Source: Mycobacterium sp. 852002-51971_SCH5477799-a | GTDB taxonomy: Bacteria; Actinomycetota; Actinomycetes; Mycobacteriales; Mycobacteriaceae | Assembly: GCF_001667145.1 (NCBI RefSeq) | Contig: NZ_LZIF01000118.1 | Coordinates: 62,001 to 126,000, forward strand | DNA: 64,000 nt | Direction: 5' to 3' | Notes under the pieces: model-generated | Told to the model about the DNA's origin: nothing | What the model saw: the letters and a program-made list of their open reading frames with translations, nothing else | Database searches by the model: none | Translations under genes and position numbers: made by a program | Part shown: positions 7,102 through 16,853 of the stretch, in pieces | How positions within the stretch are numbered: the stretch's first letter is position 1 | Layout of the letters: every line of letters begins with the position of its first letter

Positions 7102-9909
7102 TCAGCCGCTGTTTCGCAGCGCGCTGGCCAGCCCGTTCATCGTCAGCAAAATGCCGCGCTGCACGAGCTCGTCGTCATCGCCGGAACGGTAACGGCGAAG
7201 CAGCTCCACCTGCAGGTGATTGAGCGGCTCGAGGTACGGGAAGCGGTTGAACACCGAACGTGCCAGCGCCGGGTTGTCGGCGAGCAGGTTGTCCTGGCCG
7301 GTGATGAGCTTGTGCATGGCGATGGTGCGCCGGTGCTCGTCGGCGATCTTGTCGAAGACGCGATGCCGCAGTTCCTCGTCGTCCACCAGTTCGGCGTAGC
7401 GCGCCGCCAGGCCGAGGTCGCTCTTGGCCAGCACCTGCGCCAGGTTCGACAGCACGCTGCGGAAAAACGGCCAGCGCTGGTACAAGTCGTGCAGGATGTC
7501 CACCCGCTCGCTTTCGCTTTCCGGGCCCGCCGCGATCCACTGCTCGAACGCCGACCCGGTGCCGTACCAGCCGGGCAGCATGACGCGCGACTGGCTCCAC
7601 GCCAGCACCCATGGGATGGCGCGCAGATCCGAGATCGACTCGGTGGGTTTGCGCGAGGTGGGGCGGCTGCCGATGTTCAGCGACCCGATCTCGCTGACCG
7701 GCGTGCAGGCCATGAAGTAGTCGACGAAACCCGGTGTCTCGTGCACCAATTCGGCATAGGCGCGCTGCGCCAGCTCGGCCACCTCGTCGAGCAACGCGTA
7801 CGCCGGTTCCGCGGCATCGCCCAACCCCTCCACGTCCAGCAGCGTGGATTCCAGCGTGGCGGCCAGCAGGCTCTCCAGATTGCGTTGCGCCGCTTGCGGT
7901 TCGGCGTACTTCGCGGCGATCACCTCGCCCTGTTCGGTGAGCCGCAGCGAACCGTTCACCGCCCCGGGGGGTTGCGCCAGGATGGCTTCGTAGCTCGGCC
8001 CGCCACCGCGGCCGACGGTGCCGCCGCGACCGTGGAAGAGGCGCAACCGGATTCCGGTCTTGCGGGCCACCTCCACCAGGGCCAGCTCGGCTCGGTACAC
8101 CGCCCAGCTGGAGGCCAGATACCCGCCGTCCTTGTTGGAGTCGGAATAGCCCAGCATCACTTCCTGGCTGTCGTCGCGCGCGGCCACCAGAGCGCGATAG
8201 ATCGGGAGTTCGAGCATCGCGTGCAGAATCGTCGCGCCGTTGCGCAGATCGTCGATGGTCTCGAACAGCGGCGAGATACCCACCGGGCAGTACGGCGCGT
8301 CCCCGGACGTGTCGATCAGGCCCGCCTCCTTGAGCAGGATGGCGGCCTCCAGGACGTCGGAGACCGATCGGCACATGGAGATCACGTAGTTCGGCACGGC
8401 GGAGGGCCCGTAGCGCTCGATGGCGTGCGCGGCCGCGCGGACCACGCCCAGCTCTTTGTCGGCCAGCTCGGACAGTCCCGCGCGGTCGCCGACCAGCGGA
8501 CGCCGCACACTCAACTCGGCGGCCAACAGCTCGACCCGCTCGTCTTCGGACAGCGAACCGTAATCCGGATGCACCCCCGCCCAGGCCAGCAGCTCGGCGA
8601 CCACTTCCTCGTGCACGTCGGAGTTTTGCCGCATGTCCAGGCCGCACAGATGAAATCCGAAGACTCGCACGCCTTCTCGCAGCAGCGCCAGGCGATCATC
8701 GGCCAGCAGGGCGCTGCCGTGCGCGCGCAGCGACGCATCGATGGTGTCCAGGTCGGCCTGCAGTTCGGCCGGCGTGGCATACGGCGCCGAGTCCAGGTCC
8801 AGCTCGTGCTGCGGTCGCCGGTCCAGGATTTCGGCGCTCGTCGCGGTGAGCCGGGCGCGGATCACCCGCACCGCGCGGCGGTAGGGCTCGTCGGCGCGGG
8901 CTTTCTCGCCACAACCCTGCGCCAGCTCGCTCAATTCGGGGGTGACTGCCACCAGTCGCGCCGACATCGACAGCTCCTGTTCCAGGGCGGTCAGCTCGGC
9001 CAGGTAGTGCGCCAGCGCGGTGAACGCGGCGTTGCCGGTGGCCTGGCGCACCACGTCGGCCGTCACGTTCGGGTTGCCGTCGCGGTCACCGCCGATCCAG
9101 GATCCCGGCTGCACGATCGGCTGCTTCAGCAGGTCGGCGTCCGGCCAGCGGGCCCGCAGCGCGTCGCGCACCTGGGCGTTGACCTGCGGGACCACCCTGA
9201 AGAACGCGGCGGCGTAGTAGCGCAGCCCCACCTCGATCTCGTCGGTGATCTGCAGCCGGGACAACCGGATCAGTGCGGTCTGCCACAGCGTCAGGACCTG
9301 GCGGCGCAGCTCGAGTTCGATGTTGCGGCCCTCGTCGGTCTCCTGGTGCCCCTCGGCCCGCAGCCGCATCAGTTCGGTGATGCGGTGCTGGGTGACGAAG
9401 ACGGTGCGCCGGCGGGTTTCGGTGGGGTGTGCCGTGATCACCGGGGCCACCACCGCGCCCTTCAGTGCGTCGCCGACGGTGGTCGAATCCAATTGCGCCC
9501 GGTCGAGTTTGGCGTAGGTCGCGGCCAGGCTGCTGTCCTGCGGTGCCTCGCCGGCGGCGACGTGGATCGCCCGGCGGCGCTCTCGGTGGATGTCCTCGGC
9601 GACGTTGGCGAGCAACGCGAAGTGGCTGAACGCCCGGATGACGGGGATGGCCTGGTGAATGTCGATGCCGTCGAACATCCGCGCCAGCTCGGCCCGGTCG
9701 ATCTCGGAGCGCCGCACCCGAAACGATTCCACTCGGGCGCGCTCGACGAGCTCGAACACCTCGTTTCCGCCCTGCTCGCGCACCGTGTCGCCCAAAATGG
9801 CGCCCAGCAACCGGATGTCGGCCCGCATCGGCTCCGTCGCCTCACGACCCACCGTGGTGCGCTGTACGGCACCAATAGGTTCCAGCGTGCCCTCGGATGC
9901 CTCAACCAT
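7102..9909 (-). CDS. ppc: phosphoenolpyruvate carboxylase
   Basis: The 935-residue protein is a complete PEP carboxylase. Catalytic H161 sits in VITAHPTETRRRTV. The loop GYSDSNKDGGYLAS (near residue 590) and the FHGRGGTVGRGGGP motif after it are intact. It makes oxaloacetate from PEP and bicarbonate, replenishing the TCA cycle. M. tuberculosis is generally described as lacking ppc and relying on pyruvate carboxylase and PEP carboxykinase, while M. leprae and other mycobacteria have it next to secG. A near -10 box (GATACT at 9917-9922) ends 7 nt before the ATG. It is followed by the DUF4239 gene 75 nt further on. Confidence 0.97.
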   Translation of the reverse strand: MVEASEGTLEPIGAVQRTTVGREATEPMRADIRLLGAILGDTVREQGGNEVFELVERARVESFRVRRSEIDRAELARMFDGIDIHQAIPVIRAFSHFALLANVAEDIHRERRRAIHVAAGEAPQDSSLAATYAKLDRAQLDSTTVGDALKGAVVAPVITAHPTETRRRTVFVTQHRITELMRLRAEGHQETDEGRNIELELRRQVLTLWQTALIRLSRLQITDEIEVGLRYYAAAFFRVVPQVNAQVRDALRARWPDADLLKQPIVQPGSWIGGDRDGNPNVTADVVRQATGNAAFTALAHYLAELTALEQELSMSARLVAVTPELSELAQGCGEKARADEPYRRAVRVIRARLTATSAEILDRRPQHELDLDSAPYATPAELQADLDTIDASLRAHGSALLADDRLALLREGVRVFGFHLCGLDMRQNSDVHEEVVAELLAWAGVHPDYGSLSEDERVELLAAELSVRRPLVGDRAGLSELADKELGVVRAAAHAIERYGPSAVPNYVISMCRSVSDVLEAAILLKEAGLIDTSGDAPYCPVGISPLFETIDDLRNGATILHAMLELPIYRALVAARDDSQEVMLGYSDSNKDGGYLASSWAVYRAELALVEVARKTGIRLRLFHGRGGTVGRGGGPSYEAILAQPPGAVNGSLRLTEQGEVIAAKYAEPQAAQRNLESLLAATLESTLLDVEGLGDAAEPAYALLDEVAELAQRAYAELVHETPGFVDYFMACTPVSEIGSLNIGSRPTSRKPTESISDLRAIPWVLAWSQSRVMLPGWYGTGSAFEQWIAAGPESESERVDILHDLYQRWPFFRSVLSNLAQVLAKSDLGLAARYAELVDDEELRHRVFDKIADEHRRTIAMHKLITGQDNLLADNPALARSVFNRFPYLEPLNHLQVELLRRYRSGDDDELVQRGILLTMNGLASALRNSG

Positions 9910-9961
9910 GGGACCCAGTATCGATGGGAATGTCAGCGGCCGCCCGGCAACGATTCAAGCG

Positions 9962-10195
9962 TCAGCGGTACTTGATCATCAGCGCTATGCCGATGATGCA
10001 CACCAGCCAGATGGCGGTGATGAAATACGTCAGGCGGTCCAGGTTCTTCTCCACCACCGTGGAGCCGGACAGGCTGGACTGCACGCCGCCACCGAACAGT
10101 GTGGACAGGCCGCCGCCCTTGGCGCGGTGCAGCAGCACCAGCAGCACCACCAGGATGCTGGTGACGACCAGGGTGATCTGCAAAGCCAACTGCAT
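9962..10195 (-). CDS. secG: SecG, preprotein translocase subunit
   Basis: The 77-residue protein has the SecG plan: a transmembrane helix (LQITLVVTSILVVLLVLLH), a cytosolic loop with the family motif AKGGGLSTLFGGG, and a second helix (LTYFITAIWLVCIIGIALMI). It is the small subunit of the SecYEG channel in the plasma membrane. It sits 30 nt after tpiA on the same strand, as in other mycobacteria (Rv1440), and has its own leaderless promoter. Confidence 0.96.
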   Translation of the reverse strand: MQLALQITLVVTSILVVLLVLLHRAKGGGLSTLFGGGVQSSLSGSTVVEKNLDRLTYFITAIWLVCIIGIALMIKYR

Positions 10196-10202
10196 GGCGG
10201 CC

Positions 10203-10208
10203 AGCCTA
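10203..10208 (-). promoter_or_regulatory. -10 box for leaderless secG
   Basis: TAGGCT on the minus strand ends 7 nt before the secG ATG, and no ribosome site is present. It lies between the tpiA stop and secG, so secG can be transcribed apart from the glycolytic operon. Confidence 0.5.
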
Positions 10209-10225
10209 CCGGGACGGAGTCGTTC

Positions 10226-11011
10226 TCAGGGCAGCGGCCCACCGGCGGCGATCGCCGCCAGCGTGGCGAACTGCTCGCCGTCCAGTGACGCGCCCCCGAC
10301 CAAACCGCCGTCGATGTCTTCGCGGGCGATCAGCTCGCCGATGTTCTTGGCGTTCACCGATCCGCCGTAGAGCACCCGCACGCCGTCGGCGATCTGCGGT
10401 GACGCCAGCGCGCCCAGTTCCTTACGGATCGCCGCGCACACCTCCTGGGCGTCACCCGCGCTGGCCACCCGCCCGGTGCCGATGGCCCACACCGGTTCAT
10501 AGGCGATGACGACCTTGCCGATCTGTTCGGCGGACAGCCCGTCCAGCGAGCCACGCAGCTGCTCCTCGCAATGGCCGACGTGATTTCCCGCCTCGCGGAC
10601 CTCGAGGTGCTCGCCGATGCACACGATCGGGGTCAATTCGTGCTTGAGCGCCGCGGCAGTTTTAGCGGCCACCACCGCGTCGTCCTCGTGGTGGTAGGTC
10701 CGGCGCTCGGAGTGCCCGACGACGACGAAAGTGCAACCCAGCTTGGCCAGGAAGGCGCCGCTGACGTCGCCGGTGTAGGCGCCCGAGTCGTGCTGGGACA
10801 GGTCCTGCCCGCCGTAGGTCAACCGCAGCTTGTCGCCGTCGACCAGGGTCTGCACGCTGCGCAGATCCGTGAACGGCGGCAGGACCGTGGCGTCGACCTT
10901 GTCGTAATACTTGTCGGGCAGCGCGAAGGCGATCTTTTGCACCAGCGCGATGGCCTCGAAGTGGTTGAGGTTCATCTTCCAGTTGCCGGCGATCAGCGGT
11001 TTGCGGCTCAC
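10226..11011 (-). CDS. tpiA: triosephosphate isomerase
   Basis: The 261-residue protein begins with the substrate-binding GNWKMN motif and contains the active-site regions VVGHSERR (catalytic His) and AYEPVWAIGTG (catalytic Glu). It interconverts dihydroxyacetone phosphate and glyceraldehyde-3-phosphate. Its start overlaps the pgk stop by 4 nt (ATGA), so the gap-pgk-tpiA operon ends with coupled translation. Counterpart Rv1438. Confidence 0.97.
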   Translation of the reverse strand: MSRKPLIAGNWKMNLNHFEAIALVQKIAFALPDKYYDKVDATVLPPFTDLRSVQTLVDGDKLRLTYGGQDLSQHDSGAYTGDVSGAFLAKLGCTFVVVGHSERRTYHHEDDAVVAAKTAAALKHELTPIVCIGEHLEVREAGNHVGHCEEQLRGSLDGLSAEQIGKVVIAYEPVWAIGTGRVASAGDAQEVCAAIRKELGALASPQIADGVRVLYGGSVNAKNIGELIAREDIDGGLVGGASLDGEQFATLAAIAAGGPLP

Positions 11012-12243
11012 GCGTCTCCTTCGCTTGGCTGGGGCCGGCTCAACACCTCGATACCCGGCAACGTCTTGCCCTCAAGGTATTCCAGCGACGCGCCACCTCC
11101 GGTGGAGATGTGCGAGAAGTCGCCCTCCGGGATGCGCAGGGCGCGCACCGCGGCCGCGGAGTCGCCACCGCCGACCACGCTGAACGCGCCCTTGCGGGTC
11201 GCCCCCGCGATGGCCTCGGCGACACCCTTCGTGCCCGCGGCGAACGCGGGAAACTCGAACACGCCCATCGGGCCGTTCCAGAACAAGGTCCTGGCGTTGC
11301 GCAACAGCGCCGTGAACCGTTTTACCGAGTCCGGCCCGATGTCCAGGCCGATCATGTCGTCCGGGATGGCGTCGGCCGACACGGTTTGCGGCGGTGAGTC
11401 AGCCGCGAACTTCTCGGCCACCACGATATCCCTCGGCAGGCGCAGCACGTCGACGTAGGTGTCCAGAAGGTTCCGGCAGGTTTCCACCATATCTTCTTCC
11501 AGCAGCGACTTGCCTAGCGGAAATCCTTGCGCGGCAAGGAAAGTGAAGCACATGCCGCCGCCGATGACGATGCTGTCGGCCTTGGTGGCCAGCGACTCGA
11601 TGACGCCGAGCTTGTCGGAGACCTTCGATCCGCCGAGCACCACCGCGTAGGGCCGCTCCGTCGAACTGGTCAGCTGCTCGAGCACCCGGATCTCCTGGGC
11701 CACCAGGGTGCCGGCGTAGTGCGGCAGCAGGGTGGCTATGTCGTACACGGAGGCCTGCTTGCGGTGCACCACACCGAAGCCATCGGAGACGAAAGCCCCT
11801 GTCGGCCCGACCAATTCGGCCAGCTGTTTGGCCAGCGCCAGCCGTTCGCCATCGTCCTTGCTGGTTTCCCGGGCGTCGAAGCGGACGTTTTCCAGCAGCA
11901 GGACGTCGCCGTCGGTCAGCCCCTCGGCGCGCGCCAGCGCGTCGGTGCCCACGACGTCGCCGGCCAACTGCACGTGCCGGCCGAGCTGCTCACCGAGCGC
12001 CGCGGCGACTGGCGCCAGCGACAGCTTCGGGTCGGCTCCGTCCTTGGGCCGCCCCAGATGCGCGGTGACCACCACCTTCGCGCCCGCCTCGACCAGCGCC
12101 TTCAGCGTCGGCACCGAGGCGGTGATGCGGCCGGCGTCGGTGATCTTGCCGTCATCGAGCGGCACGTTCAGATCGGAGCGCACCAGCACGCCGCGCCCGG
12201 AAACCCCTTCGGCGAGCAGGTTTTTCAGATCGTGGACGGCCAC
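11008..12243 (-). CDS. pgk: phosphoglycerate kinase
   Basis: The 411-residue protein shows the family landmarks VLVRSDLNVPLDDG near the N-terminus, VVVTAHLGRPKDG, VLLLENVRF and the nucleotide-binding VGGGDSAAAV near the C-terminus. It makes ATP from 1,3-bisphosphoglycerate in glycolysis. It begins 3 nt after the gap stop. Counterpart Rv1437. Confidence 0.97.
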   Translation of the reverse strand: MAVHDLKNLLAEGVSGRGVLVRSDLNVPLDDGKITDAGRITASVPTLKALVEAGAKVVVTAHLGRPKDGADPKLSLAPVAAALGEQLGRHVQLAGDVVGTDALARAEGLTDGDVLLLENVRFDARETSKDDGERLALAKQLAELVGPTGAFVSDGFGVVHRKQASVYDIATLLPHYAGTLVAQEIRVLEQLTSSTERPYAVVLGGSKVSDKLGVIESLATKADSIVIGGGMCFTFLAAQGFPLGKSLLEEDMVETCRNLLDTYVDVLRLPRDIVVAEKFAADSPPQTVSADAIPDDMIGLDIGPDSVKRFTALLRNARTLFWNGPMGVFEFPAFAAGTKGVAEAIAGATRKGAFSVVGGGDSAAAVRALRIPEGDFSHISTGGGASLEYLEGKTLPGIEVLSRPQPSEGDA

Positions 12244-12246
12244 GGT

Positions 12247-13266
12247 TTACAGCGACTTGCCGACCAGGTCGACCAGGTCGACGAGGCGGTTGGAGTAGCC
12301 CCATTCGTTGTCGTACCAGGACACCACCTTTGCCTGATCCTCGATCACCTTGGTCAGGCCGGAGTCGAAGATCGAGCTGTGCGGGTCGGTGACGATGTCG
12401 CTGGACACGATCGGCGCGTCGTAGTACTTCAGGATGCCCTTCATGGGCCCCTCGGCGGCGGCCTTCATCGCGGCGTTGATCTCGTCGGCGGTGGCGGACT
12501 TGCGCAACTCGGCGGTGAGGTCGGTGACCGACCCGGTCGGGATCGGCACCCGCAGCGCGTACCCGTCCAGCTTGCCCTTCAGCTCCGGCAGCACCAGGCC
12601 GATGGCCTTGGCGGCGCCAGTAGAGGTCGGCACGATGTTCAGCGCGGCGGCACGCGCCCGGCGCAGGTCCTTGTGCGGCCCGTCCTGCAGGTTCTGGTCC
12701 TGGGTGTAGGCGTGGATGGTGGTCATCAGACCCTTGACGATGCCGAACTCGTCGTTGAGGACCTTGGCGATCGGACCGAGGCAGTTCGTGGTGCACGAGG
12801 CGTTGGAGATGATGTTCTGGCTGCCGTCGTACTTGTCGTCGTTGACGCCCAGCACGATGGTGATGTCCTCGTCGGTGGCGGGCGCGGAGATGATCACCTT
12901 CTTGGCGCCCGCGTCCAGGTGGCCCTTGGCCTTCGCGGCGTTGGTGAAGATGCCGGTGGACTCCACGACGACGTCGACGCCCAGGTCGCCCCAGGGCAGC
13001 GCCGCCGGGCCTTCCTTGACCTCGAGCGCCTTGATCTTCTTGCTGCCGACGACGATCGTGTCGTCACCCTCGAGGCTGACGTCGTGGGGCAGGCGGCCCA
13101 GGATGGAGTCGAATTTCAGCAGGTGCGCCAGGCTGGCGTTGTCGGTGAGGTCGTTGACCGCGACCACCTCGATGTCAGCGGTGCCTTGCTCCTGTTGAGC
13201 CAATAAGGCCCGGTAGAAGTTCCGCCCGATGCGACCGAAGCCGTTGATACCTACTCGGACCGTCAC
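12247..13266 (-). CDS. gap: glyceraldehyde-3-phosphate dehydrogenase
   Basis: The 339-residue protein has the NAD-binding GINGFGRIGRN motif at residues 6-16 and the catalytic cysteine C158 in SNASCTTNC. It oxidises glyceraldehyde-3-phosphate with phosphate and NAD. It is the first gene of gap-pgk-tpiA. The GTG start is preceded by GGAGAG on the minus strand. Confidence 0.97.
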   Translation of the reverse strand: MTVRVGINGFGRIGRNFYRALLAQQEQGTADIEVVAVNDLTDNASLAHLLKFDSILGRLPHDVSLEGDDTIVVGSKKIKALEVKEGPAALPWGDLGVDVVVESTGIFTNAAKAKGHLDAGAKKVIISAPATDEDITIVLGVNDDKYDGSQNIISNASCTTNCLGPIAKVLNDEFGIVKGLMTTIHAYTQDQNLQDGPHKDLRRARAAALNIVPTSTGAAKAIGLVLPELKGKLDGYALRVPIPTGSVTDLTAELRKSATADEINAAMKAAAEGPMKGILKYYDAPIVSSDIVTDPHSSIFDSGLTKVIEDQAKVVSWYDNEWGYSNRLVDLVDLVGKSL

Positions 13267-13319
13267 TTGTCTCTCCTGTCGTCTTTCTTTCCTGCGTCCG
13301 CTGATCTGCGCTCGTCGCC

Positions 13320-13325
13320 AGCCTA
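13320..13325 (-). promoter_or_regulatory. possible -10 box of the gap-pgk-tpiA operon
   Basis: TAGGCT on the minus strand lies about 55 nt before the gap start, in the 124-nt gap after the upstream flavoprotein gene. No convincing -35 box is visible. The call rests only on the TANNNT form and the position. Confidence 0.25.
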
Positions 13326-13390
13326 GATCAGTGATGCACTCCGTTGCCGGGCTGGTACATCACCCGTGACGCCGACCACACGCGGTCCGG

Positions 13391-14815
13391 CTATCGACGA
13401 CGCTTCCGCAGCCACCCCAGCGCCGCCTCGGCGGCGTAGTAGCCACACAGGCCGTGGATTCCGGCTCCCGGCGGCGTGGATTGCGAACACAGGTACACAC
13501 CCGGCACCCCGGTCGCATACGGGTTGACGGAGATGCGCGGCCGCAGGATGACCTGCAGCCCGTCGTTGGCGCCGCCGATGATGTCGCCGCCGATGAAGTT
13601 GGGGTTGTAGGCCTGTAGATCCGCGGTGCCCTTGCTGACCGTCGCGACGATGCGGTCGCGGAATCCCGGGGCGAAGCGCTCGATCTGGTCGACGACGGCG
13701 GCGGTGGCGTCGCCGGTGTAGCCGAACGGCACGTGCGCGTAGGCCCAGATCGGGTTGATGCCGCCCGCCGACCGGGACGGGTCGGCCAGGTATTGCTGCC
13801 CGACGAGCACAAAGGGCCGCCGCGCCATCTTGCCTTGCGCGCGTTGTCGTTCGGTGTCTGCGACCTCGGCGAACGTGCCGCCTAGATGAACGGTGCCGGC
13901 GCGACCGCAGTCGGGATTGGTCCACGGGATGTGACCCTCGATGGCGAAGTCGACCTTGAACGCCGAGGAGCCCTGGCGGTAGCGGGCATAGGAGCGTTTG
14001 ACGCGCCCCGGCATCGCATCCCCATAGATATTCAGCGCCGCCGCCGGAGTCAGGTCGAGCATGACGACGTCGGCGTCGGGGATGTCAGTGCGGCGCGTGA
14101 CGGTCACTCCGTTGGTCACCGCGCCGCCGTGCGCTTCGAGGGCGGCGGTGAGCGCCTTGGTGATCGAGCCCGATCCCCCCTCGGCGACCGGCCACCCGTA
14201 TCGGTGGCCGCTGGCCAGGATCATCAGCCCCAGCGACGCGGTGAGCGGGCGGTCCAGGCGGGTGTAGACGTGCGCGGCCGATCCGCCGAACAGCGCGCGC
14301 ACCTGTTCGGTACGAAACCACCGGGCCATCGCGGTGGCCGGCAGGATCGCGCGCGGTCCGAAGGCGGCGAGGCGAACCGGGTGACGAGGAATGTTGAGCA
14401 CGGGACGCAGCAGGTCTTCGGCCAGGGCGTCGAATCCGGCCGCAAGGTCCCCGACCGCGCGGCGCCACCGGGAGGCGTCGGGTCCCATGCCGGCCGTCGT
14501 CTCATCGAGGGACCGGTACAGCACCCCGGCGGTCCCGTCGTCGAGCGGGTGCGCGCAGTCGACCTCCGGCCACTTCCACGCCAGCCCATAGCGCTGCAGG
14601 TCCACCTGCTTCCAGAACGGCGAACCGATGCCCAGCGGATGAAACGCCGAGCAGTGGTCGTGGATGACGCCGGGCACCGTCAGCTCACCGGAGCGTGCCC
14701 CCCCGCCGGCGGTCTCGTGCGCCTCCAGCACCTGGACGTCGACGCCGTCCCGGGCCAGCCGGATCGCAGCGGCCAAACCGTTGGGCCCGGCACCGACGAC
14801 TACCGCCTTCGTCAT
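13391..14815 (-). CDS. FAD-dependent oxidoreductase, phytoene dehydrogenase-like (Rv1432-like)
   Basis: The 474-residue protein opens with a dinucleotide-binding fold (VVVGAGPNGLAAAIRLA, about residues 5-21) followed by an acidic residue in LEAHETAGGGARS, as in the phytoene desaturase / CrtI-type flavoprotein family. The C-terminal part contains GVYLCSQSTPPGAGIHGLCG, the second FAD-contact region of that family. The substrate is unknown; no carotenoid genes are nearby. The start overlaps the upstream DUF3556 stop by 4 nt, so the two are co-translated and may act together at the membrane. Equivalent to Rv1432. Confidence 0.85.
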   Translation of the reverse strand: MTKAVVVGAGPNGLAAAIRLARDGVDVQVLEAHETAGGGARSGELTVPGVIHDHCSAFHPLGIGSPFWKQVDLQRYGLAWKWPEVDCAHPLDDGTAGVLYRSLDETTAGMGPDASRWRRAVGDLAAGFDALAEDLLRPVLNIPRHPVRLAAFGPRAILPATAMARWFRTEQVRALFGGSAAHVYTRLDRPLTASLGLMILASGHRYGWPVAEGGSGSITKALTAALEAHGGAVTNGVTVTRRTDIPDADVVMLDLTPAAALNIYGDAMPGRVKRSYARYRQGSSAFKVDFAIEGHIPWTNPDCGRAGTVHLGGTFAEVADTERQRAQGKMARRPFVLVGQQYLADPSRSAGGINPIWAYAHVPFGYTGDATAAVVDQIERFAPGFRDRIVATVSKGTADLQAYNPNFIGGDIIGGANDGLQVILRPRISVNPYATGVPGVYLCSQSTPPGAGIHGLCGYYAAEAALGWLRKRRR

Positions 14816-16569
14816 GACTCGCCGTGAACGACGGGTTGGGTGGTGAGGTGAACCGGAAATTCGTCACCCGGCTCGGGCCATGGCTGACGCGACGCCATGT
14901 CCTCGATGGTGACGTAGCCCGCCTCGATCAATCCGGTCTTGGCGTCCAGGATGCGGTACCACTGCTTCTGGATATGAATCGGTTGCCCCTCGAGGACGAT
15001 CACGCGAAGGTCGCCGTCAGTGAAGTTGCAGCGTCGCTGTACCGCCTCGAGCAACTGCTCGTTGTGCAAATGGCCTTCACCGAAGTTCCACCCGACCAAA
15101 GGTCCGGCCACCACCTCGCCCTCGCGCACCTTGTAGTCGGCCTCGTTTCCGATCGCCCGCGGCAACAGCCCGTTGAGCGCCCGGCCGTGAATATGCATCG
15201 CACGGAATGCCGCCACCTTGTCCGCCATGACTTCGGCGGTCTCCGGGCCATAGAGCCGGGCCAGCTGATTGACGACGAGCGCGGAGCTTTTGACGACCTC
15301 GGAGTCGACCTTCTCCTCGGCGCCCGCCCGGAAGCACCACAGGCTGGTGGCCCAGTTGCCGGCGTAGTAGCGCATGGCCGGCAGGAACGAAATCTTTTCG
15401 GGGAACATGTTTCCCGCGATCACGAGGGCCACCACGACCACCACGAGCGCCAGCAGCAGCGGCGACGAAAGATCGGTGGCACGAATCCCGCCGTAGTGCC
15501 CGAACAGGTAGAACAGCGAGAAGATGAAGAACACGTTCCACTCCAACGGCACTCCCATCGGGAGGTTGGAGATGATGTTGAGGTGGAAGACCACCATGAA
15601 CCCGATCAAAAACCACCGCCACGGTTGGTCGCCGGCGACGAATACCAGAACCGTGGGAACGATGAATTCGGCCGTCGTGCCGCCGACGTGAGCCATCAGC
15701 TTCGGCAACCAGGTGGGCCGTAGGTCGTTGACGTGGTCGCGGTAGAGCAGGTGCTTGATCGGGGTGAACAGCCTGGGCCGCAGCAGCGCGTTGTTGCTCG
15801 TCATCACCGCCACTACGTACGGAAAATGGTGGTTGAGCTTGGAGGTCGCCGCCCCCCACCACAGGCACAGGATGATGATCTTGAACATCGCGATCTGATC
15901 GGTGAACGGGAAGAAGAACACAAACAGTTTCAGCCAATAATGTTCACCGCGGGCGGCCAGGAAGATGGTCTTGTCGCGCAAACCCAACAGCGCCAGCGCG
16001 ACGATCGTCGGGATCACCACGACGGGGTTGAGCAGCCCCACGTCGCCGGCGGCGGTGACCGGGCCGCCATGACCCGGCGACAACAGCGCCCACACTCCGC
16101 CGAGCAGGACGATGGCATACAGCACAACATCGACGACGGTGCGGGTGTCGCCACGGGTGAACGGAACCTTGCCGGGCCAGGCGGGTAGGCGAATCGTGTT
16201 GGGCCGCAACCAGTACAGGATGCCTCCGATCGGCGGCATGAACCGCCCGGTCAGCGGCCCGGATCCGCAGCCGAGGCCCATGACCTCAAATAGCAGCGTG
16301 AAGACGACGACCTTCTGATAGACGATGGGTTGCGTCCACCAGTCGCCGATGCGGCTCAGCCCGCCGAGGCCGGGAGTGAGCGAGATGATGGCGGCGGGCG
16401 CCGCGATGTACAGCAGGATCTTGAGCAGATACAGCAGATACACCGCGTACGGCGTCCCGAAGCCGTGCTCCGCCCAATGCCGCGTGACCACTTGCAGTCG
16501 GGTGGCCCGGGGCAGGGTCGGCCAGGTCTTGTGATCGACGTCCGGAAGTTCCGGAGCCATGAATCCCAT
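14812..16569 (-). CDS. DUF3556 multi-pass membrane protein (Rv1431-like)
   Basis: The 585-residue protein has roughly eight hydrophobic segments between residues 40 and 390 (for example YAVYLLYLLKILLYIAAPAA, VVLYAIVLLGGVWALL, FKIIILCLWWGAA and LLLALVVVVVALVIAG). A soluble C-terminal domain of about 180 residues follows. It resembles Rv1431 and the DUF3556 family, function unknown. A second in-frame ATG lies at 16560. AGGAACGAGG upstream of 16569 supports the longer form. Its stop overlaps the flavoprotein gene, suggesting a two-gene operon transcribed from the intergenic region after 16570. Confidence 0.8.
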   Translation of the reverse strand: MGFMAPELPDVDHKTWPTLPRATRLQVVTRHWAEHGFGTPYAVYLLYLLKILLYIAAPAAIISLTPGLGGLSRIGDWWTQPIVYQKVVVFTLLFEVMGLGCGSGPLTGRFMPPIGGILYWLRPNTIRLPAWPGKVPFTRGDTRTVVDVVLYAIVLLGGVWALLSPGHGGPVTAAGDVGLLNPVVVIPTIVALALLGLRDKTIFLAARGEHYWLKLFVFFFPFTDQIAMFKIIILCLWWGAATSKLNHHFPYVVAVMTSNNALLRPRLFTPIKHLLYRDHVNDLRPTWLPKLMAHVGGTTAEFIVPTVLVFVAGDQPWRWFLIGFMVVFHLNIISNLPMGVPLEWNVFFIFSLFYLFGHYGGIRATDLSSPLLLALVVVVVALVIAGNMFPEKISFLPAMRYYAGNWATSLWCFRAGAEEKVDSEVVKSSALVVNQLARLYGPETAEVMADKVAAFRAMHIHGRALNGLLPRAIGNEADYKVREGEVVAGPLVGWNFGEGHLHNEQLLEAVQRRCNFTDGDLRVIVLEGQPIHIQKQWYRILDAKTGLIEAGYVTIEDMASRQPWPEPGDEFPVHLTTQPVVHGES

Positions 16570-16853
16570 GGGCGGCCTCGTTCCTGTCTAGAAACCAGCT
16601 GGCCCATCGAATGTATCGGCACCACCCTGCGGGTGTTGCGATTTGTGCGGGTCAGTCATCTGCGCCTGGCCACCTCGTCAGCGAAGCGGTGACGAAAGCA
16701 GCTGCGACAACCGTTGATTCAGCACACGGGCGAACCGCCGCCCGCGCCGGGGTCGGACCGGGACGGTTCCTGACTGCGCCGAGCGCTTTCCGGCCCGGTC
16801 GGCGTCCGGATCTTCAAAGCGAAACACCATGACAGCGGCCGGGCCCGGGTCGC
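16570..16853. other. intergenic region between divergent lipid-related operons
   Basis: About 280 nt separate the DUF3556 gene (minus) from the acyltransferase promoter (plus). I see no credible coding frame here; short frames lack start signals and family resemblance. It must hold the minus-strand promoter, but no clear box stands out. Confidence 0.4.

Noticed and set aside
7216..9975. A 919-codon open frame on the plus strand opposite ppc
   Set aside because: It mirrors ppc in the complementary frame, is rich in Arg/Gln/His, and has no family resemblance. Long antisense frames are expected in GC-rich DNA with strong third-position bias.
11527..13206. Long plus-strand frame opposite gap and pgk
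   Set aside because: Shadow of the two glycolytic genes; low-complexity product with no motif.
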